Below are positions 1 to 12,282 of a stretch of 64,000 bases of DNA, in pieces. The notes beneath the pieces are model-generated. The model was not told the DNA's origin. It searched no databases and saw only the letters and a list, made by a program, of their open reading frames with translations. The position numbers and the translations under genes were made by a program. The DNA is from Blastomyces gilchristii SLH14081 (Eukaryota; Ascomycota; Eurotiomycetes; Onygenales; Ajellomycetaceae), in contig NW_003101681.1 of NCBI RefSeq assembly GCF_000003855.2, forward strand, positions 570,689-634,688. Reading direction: 5' to 3'. The first letter of the stretch is position 1. Each line of letters starts with the position of its first letter.

Positions 1-178
1 GAAAAAATCTTTTATTATTATAAAAAAAAAGTTTATTATTTAATTCTTTATTTTATAAAATTTTTATGTAATTTACAGATTTTTCTCTAATTATTATATA
101 AATTCATATTATATCTTTTATTTAAAAGAGTTTTAATTAATTTTTAATCATTTTTTTATAAAGTTTTTATATAATTAT
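1..178 (-). mobile_element. Ty3/gypsy 3' internal-end remnant, heavily RIP-mutated
   Basis: This stretch aligns, with many C-to-T/G-to-A differences, to the 3' non-coding end of gypsy-3 at about 12,398-12,590; shared landmarks are the 'atttacagatt' and 'aagagtttcag'-type blocks. It lies in minus orientation and stops abruptly where 'tgtcaggtcacgtg' begins. Almost no C or G survives, so it is more decayed than the gypsy copies inside the nest. The element continues off the left edge of the window. Confidence 0.65.
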
Positions 179-179
179 T

Positions 180-536
180 GTCAGGTCACGTGATATGGCT
201 TACTAATTCTTTCATTATATAACTTTTCACAAGCTAGCAATCTTTCAATTATACAAGCTTTACACCTTTCACTGATTATGAGACTTATTTTGTGCAAAAA
301 TGCTGCCAATTCAGAATTTCTTGTTAATATAATTATTATTTTAACTACTGCTTCATTTGATACACTTATCAGAAGTTAAAATTGTCTTATTCTATCAGTA
401 TTAATGCATTTGAGATCTTGATGATCAATAATATTACTGCTCACTTAAAAAAAGACTTGTAGAAAACGCATTACATTTGCAAATAAGCAAGAAAAAGAGA
501 ACAATATTGACAAGAATCTGATAAATGAATATCAAG
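180..536 (+). repeat. putative 5' LTR and leader of the copia element
   Basis: The stretch starts with TG directly after the gypsy remnant and precedes the first gag-like ATG at 537. With the 3' LTR missing there is no second copy to fix its ends, so the LTR call rests on position only. A CACGTG palindrome occurs at 187-192. Nothing else recognisable was seen. Confidence 0.35.
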
Positions 537-3500
537 ATGGCGGATTCAATACGATCTCGCTCACATACATGTTCGCGATCTCGTGTTCTTTTCACTAATG
601 AATATTCTCCTGAAGCTTTTGAAAGCTTCATTGATGAATGCTCTGAAACACTCTCTTAATTCGAAGCTGATTTGAATACAGCTTCTGACACGGTCAGGCC
701 GGCCTCCCGATCTACTCAACAGCTTGATGCTGATTCTCTTGATGAGAATAATGAACACTCAGATATTTATCATTCGGGCGAGACAATATCAAATTAACAG
801 ATCAAACATCTTAAGATAATATTTAAGATGAAGAAGAAGAGATGTAGAGTTCTAGAACTTAAACTATAACTGAAAGAACTTTGTTAACAGAGATTCTCAT
901 CCTCTACAGATTAATTACAGAATGTTAATAATTATTCTATTATTATTCTAACAGTCTGTACAGTCACATGAGATTCCAATCTCAGTAAAAGATTGAAATT
1001 CAATCTTTATAAACTGAATAGTCATGTTGATAAGATAATCTCTCAATTCAAGAAAGGTATCAAGAATACTGTGAGATTAAACAGTCTAACTGATACATTC
1101 AATTATATTATATAAAGCATCTTCATGAAATTGAAACTGGTTAATACACAGTGTTAATATATAAAAGAGAAATGACAGACTCAGTACTCTCTATAAAGAG
1201 ATGATAAATAAGCACTATTCTGAGATGTCAGAAATCAGTGACTCTACATATTCATCTCAAACTCATTGAGTGCAGATATCAGATTATATTTCTTCAAATA
1301 TAATAAAAATCAGATTGCTTATATTCTATGAAATGTGATTAAATAGAAATACTCTGTTCTTAAAACACAGTTACACTGTGAGACAGTTCTGAAATTCATA
1401 TCTCTTGATAACACATAGATTATTAATCTACACACATTCTTTGATAAGTTTCAGTTTATTATTATAAAGTTAAAGATGATGAATACTTCCTCATCAGATG
1501 TATAAATATTTGATATCTTCTACTCAGTTCTACTCAACAATTGAAGAAATTATGTTTAGAAGAAGATAGAGAAGATACAAGAGTTTAAATTCACAGCTGT
1601 AATATTAAATATTAATCTTCTCATGAAGAAGATTCACTTATGACTTGATTCTTCAAAAGATAAAAAGAATTCACAGAATACAGATTCTGTAGCTAACTTA
1701 GCTATAATAGTTACAACAGCTATAACAGCTATAATAATTACTACATCTATTAATTCTAACAATAATATATTGAATTCAGCCTGTGAAGACTGTACTGAAC
1801 ATGATTATAATAGTTCACAAGAGAACTTTTAAAATTATTCAAGACTAAGCAATTCATCTACATATTCTGAATGTAAGAGATCTCACTTTGATATCTGTTA
1901 ATTAATTAATTCAGACAGTGCTCTGAATAATTAAAGAATCTACAACACTGTGAGAATAAAGAAATTCAAAGAAAAGAAGAATAATAGTAAGAGTAGAACT
2001 TAACTATTTATTACAGATGAATCAGAGACCTTTCAGATGATAAATCTTACAGAGATTATCAATATATCAGTCTATTTCATGAAATCTCACAAGAATCTTC
2101 TCACTATATGAAATAGTAATGCCGGATGCTACATAGTGAGTGATAGATCATAATTTTTAAAACATATAGTAATCAACAGTTCAACAGTTCAAGTGATTAA
2201 TAAGACTATTCTGAAGATTCAGAGTGTCAGTACTGTGTTCATCTCAGTGAGTGAAAGATTGATAGAATTCAATTATATATACTATATATCAGAACTATCT
2301 GCAAATCTGATTTCTACAGAGTCTATAAAGTGTCAGAGCTATATTTACTGTGATATGCAAGTTAATACTGAGAATTACTTTGAGTTTCTGTCATCTATTA
2401 ACAGTGATATCTTCTACATTAATCTGTCTTATAATAATATTTGCATTCTATTCAACAGCTCACTGACATTTCATGAGATAATGAATAACTCAATATATAA
2501 AGTAGTGACATATGTAATCATTTCAAAATCAAAGATAATCTCAACAGATTATGATCTGAATACAGAGTATTTGAAGCCTTTCAGCTGTGAGAAGATTGAA
2601 CAGTTAATCAACTCTAAGAATTCAGATACTGATTCTTTTATTATCTCATCTTTATCTTGATTATCTGTAGTTCTTCTGAAACAGCTTTTAATAGATAAGT
2701 GACATCATTAACTTAGTTATATCAGTGAAAATAATATATTAAAAATGACCAGAGATCTGTGATTTAATATTGTCATTATCAGTCTGAAAAAATTATCATT
2801 CTGTGTTATATATGTTAAGACTAAACAGAAATGTGCTTTCTACAAGAATTTCACATCATATCATGTCACTCACAAGATCTTGAAGGTTTGAGTGAATATA
2901 TTCGGTGATGATGAGATTCTTGAGACTGAAAATATATTATCTTACACTGATAAGAAGCTTGTAATAATGATTACAGATATACCATCTGAATAAGATGAAT
3001 ATTTCTATTGAAACACAAGAATGAGATGTTGAGATATCTACAGATCTTCAATTAATTCATCAATAATCTACTGAGACATAGTATTGCAATCATTCACTCA
3101 GACTGTAAAGAATGAAATTTAAATACAGTCACAGTATATATACTCAGTGAAGAAATAAAGTGAAAGCTGACTCTTCTTTATACTTCACAGTAAGATAAAG
3201 TATCTGAACAATTAATTGATTTAATTATTGAGAAGTTTCAATCACTATTAATAGATTTCTCTACTTCTGAAAAGATGTAAGATGAAACAGTTATTACAGT
3301 CACAGAGCTGCTTAATCTTATGTCAACCTCAATAATATTATATGAAGACTCTGAAAATACAAAGCTGATTACACTGTATAAGGCCTGGCTTGAAGCTCTA
3401 TCTTCTACACGCAGCATTCACTAATAAAGTTGCAAAGCATTCTTGAAGATAGTTCTCAAGCTCATCAATAAGATAATCTCCTGCTTCAAAGAGTTGATTT

Positions 3501-5322
3501 TTGTGAAATATGATGATGTTATTAATTATAGATTAATAAATCTCTTCAACTGGTGTTTATACATATTAAAAGATGTCATCTTTCAGAAGAATCTTCATCT
3601 TACTAATTTATTGATACTGATAATGCACAATCTGAAGGTTCTACTCAATGTAATCTGTAAAGTGACTGTGATAATTTCTTCAGTAATATCAGGTCTACTC
3701 ACTGCAGTCTGTCAAGAGATTGCAGTGATTTCTGATTCATCAATTGATAATCTATTCATTGATGAGCAAATTCAATCTGAGTGTTTATTATTTCTCATAC
3801 TCACTAATAATTGATGAATTCACTGTGATATCTCTGTGAGAATATCTATCTTTTTAGTGCAGAATACACTGAACTTCTCAGAATTCACAGTTAAATCTGA
3901 TAATTCTCTGACATCTATAAGAAATATCACTACAGTGAGAGAAGCTTTAGTGAGAGACAGTCTTGAAGATCTACTCTTCAATCTCAAGATCACTGCACTT
4001 CTAATCTCAAAAAACCTCACATACATCAAAGCTTTCATGAAATGAAAATATTATTACAAGATTTGTGTTAAAGAGATTAACTGTTTAAAACAGATAGAGA
4101 TCTGATAACTGATTAAGAGAATATCATAAATGAGTGTTCTTCACAGTCAATAAGTATTTAATAAAAAGTTCAATAATATGAGTGAGATTATCTGCTATAA
4201 GACCTGCTGAGTTATCTGTAGAAATCATTAACAGAAGACAGACAATTATTCAAGAATCTTTGCACCTATTGTCTCTGTATTCATCTCATGAGCTCTCATG
4301 ACAATCTCAGCATCCCAGGAATGGTATGTTCTGCAGCTTGATATAATGACTGCTTTTTTAAACACTCAACTGTCTGCTGATGAATGAATATATATGAATC
4401 AACTTACAGAATTCTGTGAAGACTGTGATAATTCTGTATATAAGTTGATACAGAAACTCTATGATCTTAAACAAGCAGCACTCTTATACTATAAGAAGCT
4501 ATGAAAGATGCTATTATACTCAGGCTTCTGTGTCAGTCTCTATGATGCTGAACTATCTATTCATAATGAAAGACCGGTTTATATAATTATCTATGTAAAT
4601 AATGTCTGTCTCTACAGCCTGAAAATTGAAGATCTGAACTGAGTCAAAGCTGAAATCACTGCTAATTATAAGATCAAGAATGTAGAGAATTTCAACTGCT
4701 ATCTGAGAATAAAGATTGATAGAGATTCAACTTCATTAATATTATTCTAACTTCTCTTTGTAAGAAATCTTCTGAAGAAGTTCTCAATGAATGACTGTCA
4801 CTCTACATTCACTTCTATGAAGAAGAATGTTGATTTTATGAATAATGATGAGAAATCAATTATATACATAGCAGAATTTATTCTATAATTCTATCAATCT
4901 GATATCAGATCTCTGCAATATCTGGCATTTAATTCACATTCTGATATGAGCTTTGCTGCAGAATTTCTTGAACAATTCAGCTTCTGACCTACATCAAAGA
5001 ACTGGGCTGTATACAAGTATACACTCTGATATCTACAGAGTTCAATAAATGAGAGTATAATCTATCACAGAGATGCTGAAATTGAACCTATAGTATACAC
5101 AGATGCCGATTGAGCTGGTAGAGATTCAGAATCCCATTCAATCACCGGTTATATCATCTACATGACAGGTGGCCTCATTGCATAACAGAGCTACCGGTAA
5201 ACAGAGATCTTCAAGTCATCAACAGAGGCTGAATATATTGCATTCTCTGAGACTGTATATGAGCTTGTCTATCTCTGCGAGCTTCTAGAAGATGCTGAAT
5301 TCATTTCATTCTGTCTCAATAA
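537..5322 (+). pseudogene. copia gag-pol polyprotein, RIP-inactivated
   Basis: The reading frame is broken by many stops. Gag would start at ATG 537 (MADSIRSRSHTC...). The protease site lies at about 2,113-2,130, where a DSGA-type motif reads NSNA. A protease/pre-integrase stretch with an 'ELSANLIS' motif stays open from 2,193 to 2,660. Integrase-like sequence is weakly visible at about 2,800-3,150. Reverse transcriptase is clear at about 4,315-4,760: an LDIMTAFLN block, a YDLKQA block, and the catalytic box changed from YVDD to YVNN. RNase H follows at about 5,085-5,322 with YTDAD, SITGY and SSTEAEYIAF motifs; the Trp after DAD is a TGA stop. The loss of catalytic Asp and the Trp stops are typical RIP damage, and no function is expected. 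Confidence 0.8.
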
Positions 5323-5580
5323 TGTAAGAAATCCCGCTTCTCGCGGATTCTTTACCTCTATTCCTATCTCTCACATAATCAATAGAGTTAGCGGCTCTTG
5401 GCTACACACAACTATATAGACTGGAGTTCATGAATACTATTCACAACTCAGCTTGAATGCTATTATACATTTAATTTCTACATTTTATCTTTCTATTGTG
5501 AATACTTCTAGTAGTTAATAGTATATATCACATCAAGCTACAAACACCTGAATAATCACCTGCAAGCTCTTATTCTTATA
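5323..5580 (+). repeat. 5' LTR of gypsy-1
   Basis: It starts tgtaagaa and ends ttcttata (ancestrally ttcttaca), a perfect 8-bp terminal inverted repeat before RIP. It is 258 bp, the length of every complete LTR of this family in the window. CpG sites survive near its start (cccgcttctcgcgg), so this copy is among the least mutated. Confidence 0.9.
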
Positions 5581-5612
5581 TTTCAAGCTCAGTCAGTCAG
5601 CAATCACCTGTT

Positions 5613-6206
5613 ATGACTGAAAGAACTAGAAACTTGTATACTTCAATCTCTATGAATTCTACTACAGACACTCAGAAGCAGTTATCTGAATCATGAATAA
5701 TCTCTATAAAAGAAGTCTTAGAGAACTTATCAATCACTTACAGAATATTATTCTCTGTATCTATAACAGAGAAACTCTTCAAACTCATGAATAAATCAGT
5801 CTCAGTGAAGAATATTCTTGAGCATCTTCTACAGAATTAAGCTATTTTTCTATAAGAAATACTTACTGTCTGCAAAGATTCTTGAACTGAGTCTCTAGAC
5901 ATAATCTTCAGAAACATCTATAAACTAAAAAGAAACTTTCTTAAGCTGTGATTACTTAAGATCACTTACTGAATCATAATCTATAAAAGCTTTTATAAGT
6001 TTGTATTTGAAATTGACTTACAAGCCTGACTATATGATATAAAAGAGAAAGAAGCTGTTATCTATATAATAACAGATCTCTACTACACTGAAGCTAAGAA
6101 CTGACTGAATTATCTAGAGAATGATTATGAAAGATTCTACTGATCTATTCTTAAGATCTATCTAGAGAATAAGTTAAGAGACTTTACAAGCTGAACAGAG
6201 AATATC
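5613..6206 (+). pseudogene. gypsy-1 gag, first part
   Basis: Candidate start ATG at 5,613 (MTERTRNLYTS...), 32 bp after the LTR. The segment matches the first part of gypsy-2 gag (6,497-7,090) almost base for base and is cut by the gypsy-2 insertion at 6,206. The frame resumes at 21,095. It contains several TGA/TAA/TAG stops. Confidence 0.8.
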
Positions 6207-6464
6207 TGTAAGAAATCCCGCTTCTCATGAATTCTTTACCTCTATTTCTATCTCTTGTGTAATCAATAGAGTTAGCGGCTCTTGACTACACATAACTATA
6301 TAAACTGAAGTTCATGAATACTATTCACAACTCAGCTTGAATACTATTATACATTTTACTTCTATATTTTATCTTTCTACTGTGAATACTTCTAGTAGTT
6401 AACAGTACATATCATGTCAAGCTGTAAACACTCAAATAATCACCTGCAAGCTCTTATTCTTATA
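6207..6464 (+). repeat. 5' LTR of gypsy-2
   Basis: 258 bp from tgtaagaa to ttcttata. It is nearly identical to the 5' LTR of gypsy-1, and the following gag sequence is also alike, so 5,323-7,090 looks at first like a tandem duplication; the matching TSDs show it is one element inserted in another. Confidence 0.9.
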
Positions 6465-6496
6465 TTTCAAGCTCAGTCAGTCAGCAATCACCTGTT

Positions 6497-9400
6497 ATGA
6501 CTGAAAGAACTAGAAACTTGTATACTTCAATCTCTATGAATTCTACTACAGACACTCAGAAGCAGTTATCTGAATCATGAATAATCTCTATAAAAGAAGT
6601 CTTAGAGAACTTATCAATTACTTACAAAACATTATTCTCTGTATCTGTAACAGAGAAACTCTCTAAACTCATGAATAAATCAATCTCAGTGAAGAACATT
6701 CTTGAGCATCTTCTACAGAATCAAGCTATTTTTCTATAAGAAATACTTACTGTTTGTAAACACTCTTAAACTGAGTCTCTAGACATAATCTTCAGAGATA
6801 TCTATGAACTGAAAAGAAACTTTCTTAAGTTATAATCACTTAAGATTACTTACTGAATCACAATCTATAAAAGCTTTTATAAGTTTGTATTTAAAATTGA
6901 CTCACAAGCCTGACTGTGTAATATGAAAGATGAAGAAGCTGTTATCTGTATAATAACAGATCTCTACTACACTGAAGCGAAGAACTGACTGAACTATCTA
7001 GAGAATGATTATAAGAGATCTCACTGATCTGTTCTTAAGACCTATTTAGAGAATAAGTTGAGAGACTTTACAAGCTGAACAGAGAATATCTGAGCTGTTA
7101 TCATTAATATTAGAAAAAGAAATAAGAAATCTGATGAAGACTACTCACAGTACTTTATGAAATTATGCTATAAATTAAAATCTGTGAAAACAGAGTTCTG
7201 AAATAAGATCTGAATAATAATATTTATAAAGAGACTGAATAAAGACATACAGAACAAGCTCATTGAGTAAGACTCTAAGTTCTTAACTCTGAAGAAACTG
7301 ATAACTCTTATTTATCACTTACAGATCACTGTGAGAGTCACAGATCTGTAGAGAGTGAATCATGAATCAGTCTCACAAGAGTCAGAACAACAGAGAATAG
7401 ATTTATCAGAAAAAGATAATAAGATATAGAGAGATTCATATCTGACTGCTGAGCAGAGAGAGAGAGCTTTATAAGCTCTTATAAATAGAGTATATAACAG
7501 AGAGATTCAGAAAAAAAGTCTCTACTTTATCTATTCTAAATCAGAACATCTTCATACAAACTGTCTGAATAAATTAAAATAGAAATTTAAGAAGTTACAG
7601 ACAGAGTTAGTAACAGCCTTTTTAAAAGTCTTGAAACTGATATCTGAATCTGTTACTCTTCTGATGAAAATGTTTACTTATGAAGAGAGATTACACTGCA
7701 GTACTACTACTCTGTAAGTATGAAAAGTATTAATAAACTCAAAATTTCAGATCACTGTAGTGTCTTTAAAGCTCACAGAGTGAATGAGCTGAGTGATGAA
7801 AACTGAGAATCTGCTCTTATAATAAGCAGAGTGCAAGAACTCAGATCTGAGAGCTGAGAGACTTATAAAAGTCATCTTTGAATTACAAGATCTCTTCAGA
7901 ATCTGAAGAAGATTTGTGAAAACTATAATTATCACAGATATCACAGATAATATATACTTGAAACTTGTATAACTTTAATAATACAATCTGTATATAGCTG
8001 TTTATAAGTCAGGTTTATACTTCTGATCAGTGTTGACAGACTCATTTATAAAGATAGAATCAGTTAATGCTGCAGAGTTAATTAGAGAAGACAAGCTCAT
8101 CTATATAATAACTTTATAAATATCTGAGAACTTCACAGTTATGAAAACTGAGCTTCAGATATCAGAGAAATATCAAGATCTCACAGAGATGTTCAGCTTA
8201 GTAAAGACAGCTGAGCTTTCTTCTCATTATAAGAAGAATCTGATAATAGATTTGATAGAAGAGCAGAAACTCTTCTGAGAATCAATCTATAAGCTCTCTT
8301 ATTATGAGACAGAGGTCTTACAGATCTATGTGAAAAAGAATCTGAAGAATAACTTTATTCAATCTTCACAGATCTCTGTGAGAGTCTCTGTGATGTTTAT
8401 AAAAAAGAAGAATGAAGATCTCAGATTATATGTAGACTACTATAATCTGAACTTCAAGATAATAAAGAGTTACTATTCTCTGTCTCTGATTGAGAATGTA
8501 ATCAATTATCTTACAGAAGCTGTTATATTTATATAACTGAATATAATCAATATATATACATAACTGTGAATACAGTCTGAGAATAAATGAAAGACTGTCT
8601 TTAGAACTGCACTGAGATTGTTTAAATATCTAGTGATATCTTTTGATTTAACTAATATCTCTGCAGCATTTCAGTCTTTTATTAATAAAATACTTCATAT
8701 ATATCTGAATATCTTTGTAATAATATATCTGAATAATGTGATAATGTACTCTGCAAAGAAGAAAGAATACACTAAGTATGTATAAAGTGTGTTAAAGATC
8801 TTAGATGAGACAGAACTATATATTAAGCTTATAAAGTATAACTTCAGTATCTATCAGATTAATTTTCTAGAATATGTAATCACTGTAGATAATATTCAGA
8901 TGAAATCTTTATAAATTGAGATTATTCTATTATAACTGAAGCTAATTAGTATTCATAAGATTCAGATCTTTCTGAGCTTTGTGAATTTCTATAGATAGTT
9001 TATCTTTGTATTTATGAGAATCTTCTTAACTCTTACAGACATGCTGAAGAGTGAAAATAAAAAGAAGTTATCTTATAAATAGAGAATGAAAAGATTATTA
9101 AGAAGAGAGAACTGTAAGAACTTTCTTATCTTAGAAGCTTACAGAGTCTTTATAAGATTGAAACAGATATTCATAGACACAGTGATACTATTTCACTTTA
9201 ATCTCTTACTCTTAATCAGATTAAAGACAGATGTCATCTTCTTTACAATTTCAGAAATAGTCTCATAACTACAGTTAAATAAGAACTGAGTTTCAGTGAT
9301 CTTTTTCTCACAGAAGATATAATCTGTGAAGATCAACTATGACATTCATGATCAGAAGCTTCTTATAATAGTGAAATTCTTTCATTACTAGTATTACTAC

Positions 9401-11220
9401 TTTGAGAGTCTTATAACAGTGATTACTATTAGAACTAATTATAACAGATTATAACAGTTTACTTCAATCAAGAAACTCTTACAGTGACAGATTCACTGAG
9501 CTCAGAGACTGAGTGAGTTCTAGTTCAAGATGGAATATATTAAGAGAACTAAGAATTCAGCAGACAGACTCTTTCACAGATCAGACTATGTTAAAAAGAT
9601 CAGAGTGATAGATATAGAGAGACTAGAGAAGACAGAAAAGCTTTACAGAATGCTCAGACTGAGTGTTGTAAAGAGATTAACTAAAGAGTCTCTCAATTCT
9701 CTGTAAGAGAAGAAAGAAGAGAGTATCTATAATCTGAAGAGTTTGTAGACTTTGAGAAGCACTGTGAAAGACCTGATGTGAGAAGAAACAGAGTATAAGT
9801 CTTTATAAAATCTTCTATTCAGATTGTCTGAACTGTAATTAAAGAATAAATATACTCAGTATATTCAGAAACTGCTTATAATAGAAATCAATCCTGCAGA
9901 AATAAAGAATTGAAGAGACTTAAATAATCTCTTATAAAGAGAGAACTGAATTTATATATCTATGAATGAGTTTCTATATATAGAACTCATTAAAAGGTAT
10001 TATAACTCTTCTTTAGTGAGTCATTTTACAGATACTAGAACTCATGAGTTACTTATAAGAAAATACTTCTGACTGAAGATGCAAGAACTTGTAAATAAGA
10101 TAGTGAATTCTTATACTATTTATCAGAATTTGCAGATAGTGCAGTTCAGATTATATGAAGAACTTACTTCTCTATTCATCTTATAGAAACCTTGAGAACA
10201 GCTAGAAATAAACACTTATATAAGTCTCTCTGAAAGTAAGAATATATATAATATCTGCTTTGACAGTGTGCTGATGATAGTGAATTACTTTATTAAGATA
10301 ACATACTTTATACTCATCTATAAGAACTTGAAGTTAAAGAATTTAACTTATATCTTTATTCACAATGTGATTCAGTTGTATGAATTATCTATAAATATTA
10401 TCTTAGATAGAGAATTAATCTTTACAGAGAAGTTCTGATCTGATCTGATAACTATACTGAAGATCTTATAAGATCTAAGCACAGCTTTTTATTAATAGAC
10501 AGATGATCAGATAGAATATCTGATAAGTATATTAAAACAGTATCTGCAGTGCTTTATTAATTACAATCAGAATAACTGAGTGTATTGATTATTATTCACA
10601 GAGTTTGTATATAACAACTTAAAGTATGTCAGTATAGATAAAACTCTCTTTGAGATACTCACTGAGACTCATCTGTGAATAATCTTGATAAACTTGTGAG
10701 AGTATATTATAAAGTGTGATGATACTTATAAACAGGCTGAGACAATTCAGAATATCTGAGAGAAAGCTCATGAATTCTTGAGAAAGACTCAAGAGTATCA
10801 GAAGAGATACTATGACTTTAAGCATATTACAAAGAGTTTTAAGAAAGATGATAGAGTCTGACTAAGTCTAGAAAATATTATTATATGAAGATTTAGTAAG
10901 AAGCTGAATCTCTTACAGACAGAGTCTTGTAAGATTATAAAGAAAGTTAACTCATAGTTTTATAGATTGAAACTATTATCTGAGTTACAGATATATAATA
11001 TTTTTTATATCTCTTTACTCTGTGAATATAAGAAATTTCTAGAAGAGAATTCTGTGACTTATCATTCTGTTTATAAAGCACTAGAGAGTGAAAGAGAATA
11101 TCAGATCAAAGAGATTATTGACTTAGAGAAGCAAGATCATGAGCTCTGATTCAAGATTCAGTGATAAGAATATTCTGATAAGATAGATAAGTTCACTTGA
11201 GAATTATCTGAGCAGGTAAG
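6497..11220 (+). pseudogene. gypsy-2 gag-pol with chromodomain, RIP-inactivated
   Basis: Gag candidate start is ATG 6,497. The zinc-knuckle relic at about 7,525-7,575 has both first Cys changed to Tyr but keeps the His and last Cys. Reverse transcriptase starts near 8,330 (RLYVDYYNLNFKIIKSYY, matching the RL-VDYR-LN--T block of gypsy RT); the catalytic YLDD reads YLNN at about 8,728. The RNase H/connection domain is at 9,086-9,268. The integrase zinc-binding region is near 9,990-10,090 and the catalytic core at about 10,210-10,620. The end of integrase (SLLCEYKKFLEEN) leads into a chromodomain (EYQIKEIIDLE) at about 11,090-11,220. A chromodomain would target integration to histone-marked chromatin. 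Many stops; not functional. Confidence 0.85.
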
Positions 11221-11577
11221 ATATCTGTGAAAGCTGAGACATGACTTTCATACTATGAATTCTGATAAGTTAAAATGACACAGTCTTCACTAAGAACCTG
11301 ATTGTGATAAAGATATTAACACTGTCATTTATGAACTCTAGTCTATAAGATGATGAGTTTCTACTGAGATGAACAGTTTATAGTGTATATAAAGAGAAGA
11401 AGAAATCATGCTCTTATTAAAGCTAAAAAATAAAGAAAACAAAAACAAAACTATGAACATAATTTAGAGATTAATAAAGAAAAAATAAAGAAAACTCACA
11501 CTTACATTCTCAACACTCATGACACTCAACTTCTTCATAACTATCAATTCCTCTCTTCAAAGAAGCAGAGAGTATTA

Positions 11578-11621
<44 letters not shown>

Positions 11622-11632
11622 TTTCATTATAC

Positions 11633-12282
11633 TGTAAGAATAAGTGCTCGCAGGCGATTATTTGAGTGTTTGCAGCTTGGCATGATATGTACTGTTAACT
11701 ACTAGAAGTATTCATGATAGAAAGATAAAATGTAGAGATTAAATGTATAATAGCATTTAAGCTGAGTTGTGAATAGTATTCACAAACTTCAGTCTATATA
11801 GTTGTATGTAGCCAATTATTATTATTATTATTATTATTATTCTTTCATTATACTCATATGCAAGCGGAGCTTATGATGAGTCCTTGCGTGATGTTAAATA
11901 CAGGCCAAGTGTTGGTTATACAGGAGGAAATACAGGTGTTGAGACCATGTCAAGATAACAAGAACATAGGAAATACAAAGAAGTGACAATTAAATACATG
12001 CGATAATAACTTCCCATCCCAGGAACATAGAGCAATTTTGTTAGAGCGATTTGTACACCTCTGTATTTATTAGAAACCTGAGGTGCTTGAGTTCCGGATT
12101 TAATGTATCCCCTGCGGGTTTCGAACCCAGACACCTTGGTTTCCCACACCAAGGCGCTACCAGGTGGCCGCATTAACCATTCGGCCACCGGGGCTGTATG
12201 TAGCCAAGGGCTGCTAACTCTATTAATTATATAAGAGATAGAAATAGAAGTAAAGAATCTGTGAGAAGCAGAATTTCTTACA
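11633..12282 (-). repeat. 3' LTR of gypsy-3, split by a SINE
   Basis: LTR bases are 11,633-11,815 (183 bp) and 12,208-12,282 (75 bp), together 258 bp, exactly the family length. The interruption is the SINE plus one copy of its TSD. Confidence 0.9.
11816..12194 (-). mobile_element. tRNA-derived SINE, full length, minus strand
   Basis: A 13-bp TSD, tgtatgtagccaa, flanks it (11,803-11,815 and 12,195-12,207). Read on the minus strand it begins gccccggtggcc at 12,194, has an RNA polymerase III box A (tggccgaatgg) and box B (ggttcgaaacc), a long anticodon-region hairpin (gcgccttg / caaggtg), then about 250 bp of unrelated body, and ends agaat followed by aat repeats. It is hardly RIP-mutated although its host LTR is, and at 379 bp it may be too short or too recent for RIP. 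Confidence 0.88.

Noticed and set aside
6465..6496. tRNA primer binding site after the gypsy LTR
   Set aside because: No TGG-type start or recognisable complement to a tRNA 3' end is visible in any copy; self-priming or another primer cannot be judged after RIP.
5323..7090. Tandem duplication of LTR plus gag
   Set aside because: The second copy belongs to gypsy-2, inserted at atatc; gypsy-1 gag resumes at 21,090 with the matching TSD.
11581..11620. Microsatellite or CRISPR-like array of tat/aat repeats here and at 28,550, 32,450, 35,490, 45,570, 55,680 and 62,045
   Set aside because: Each is the 3' tail of a SINE, LINE or chimera.
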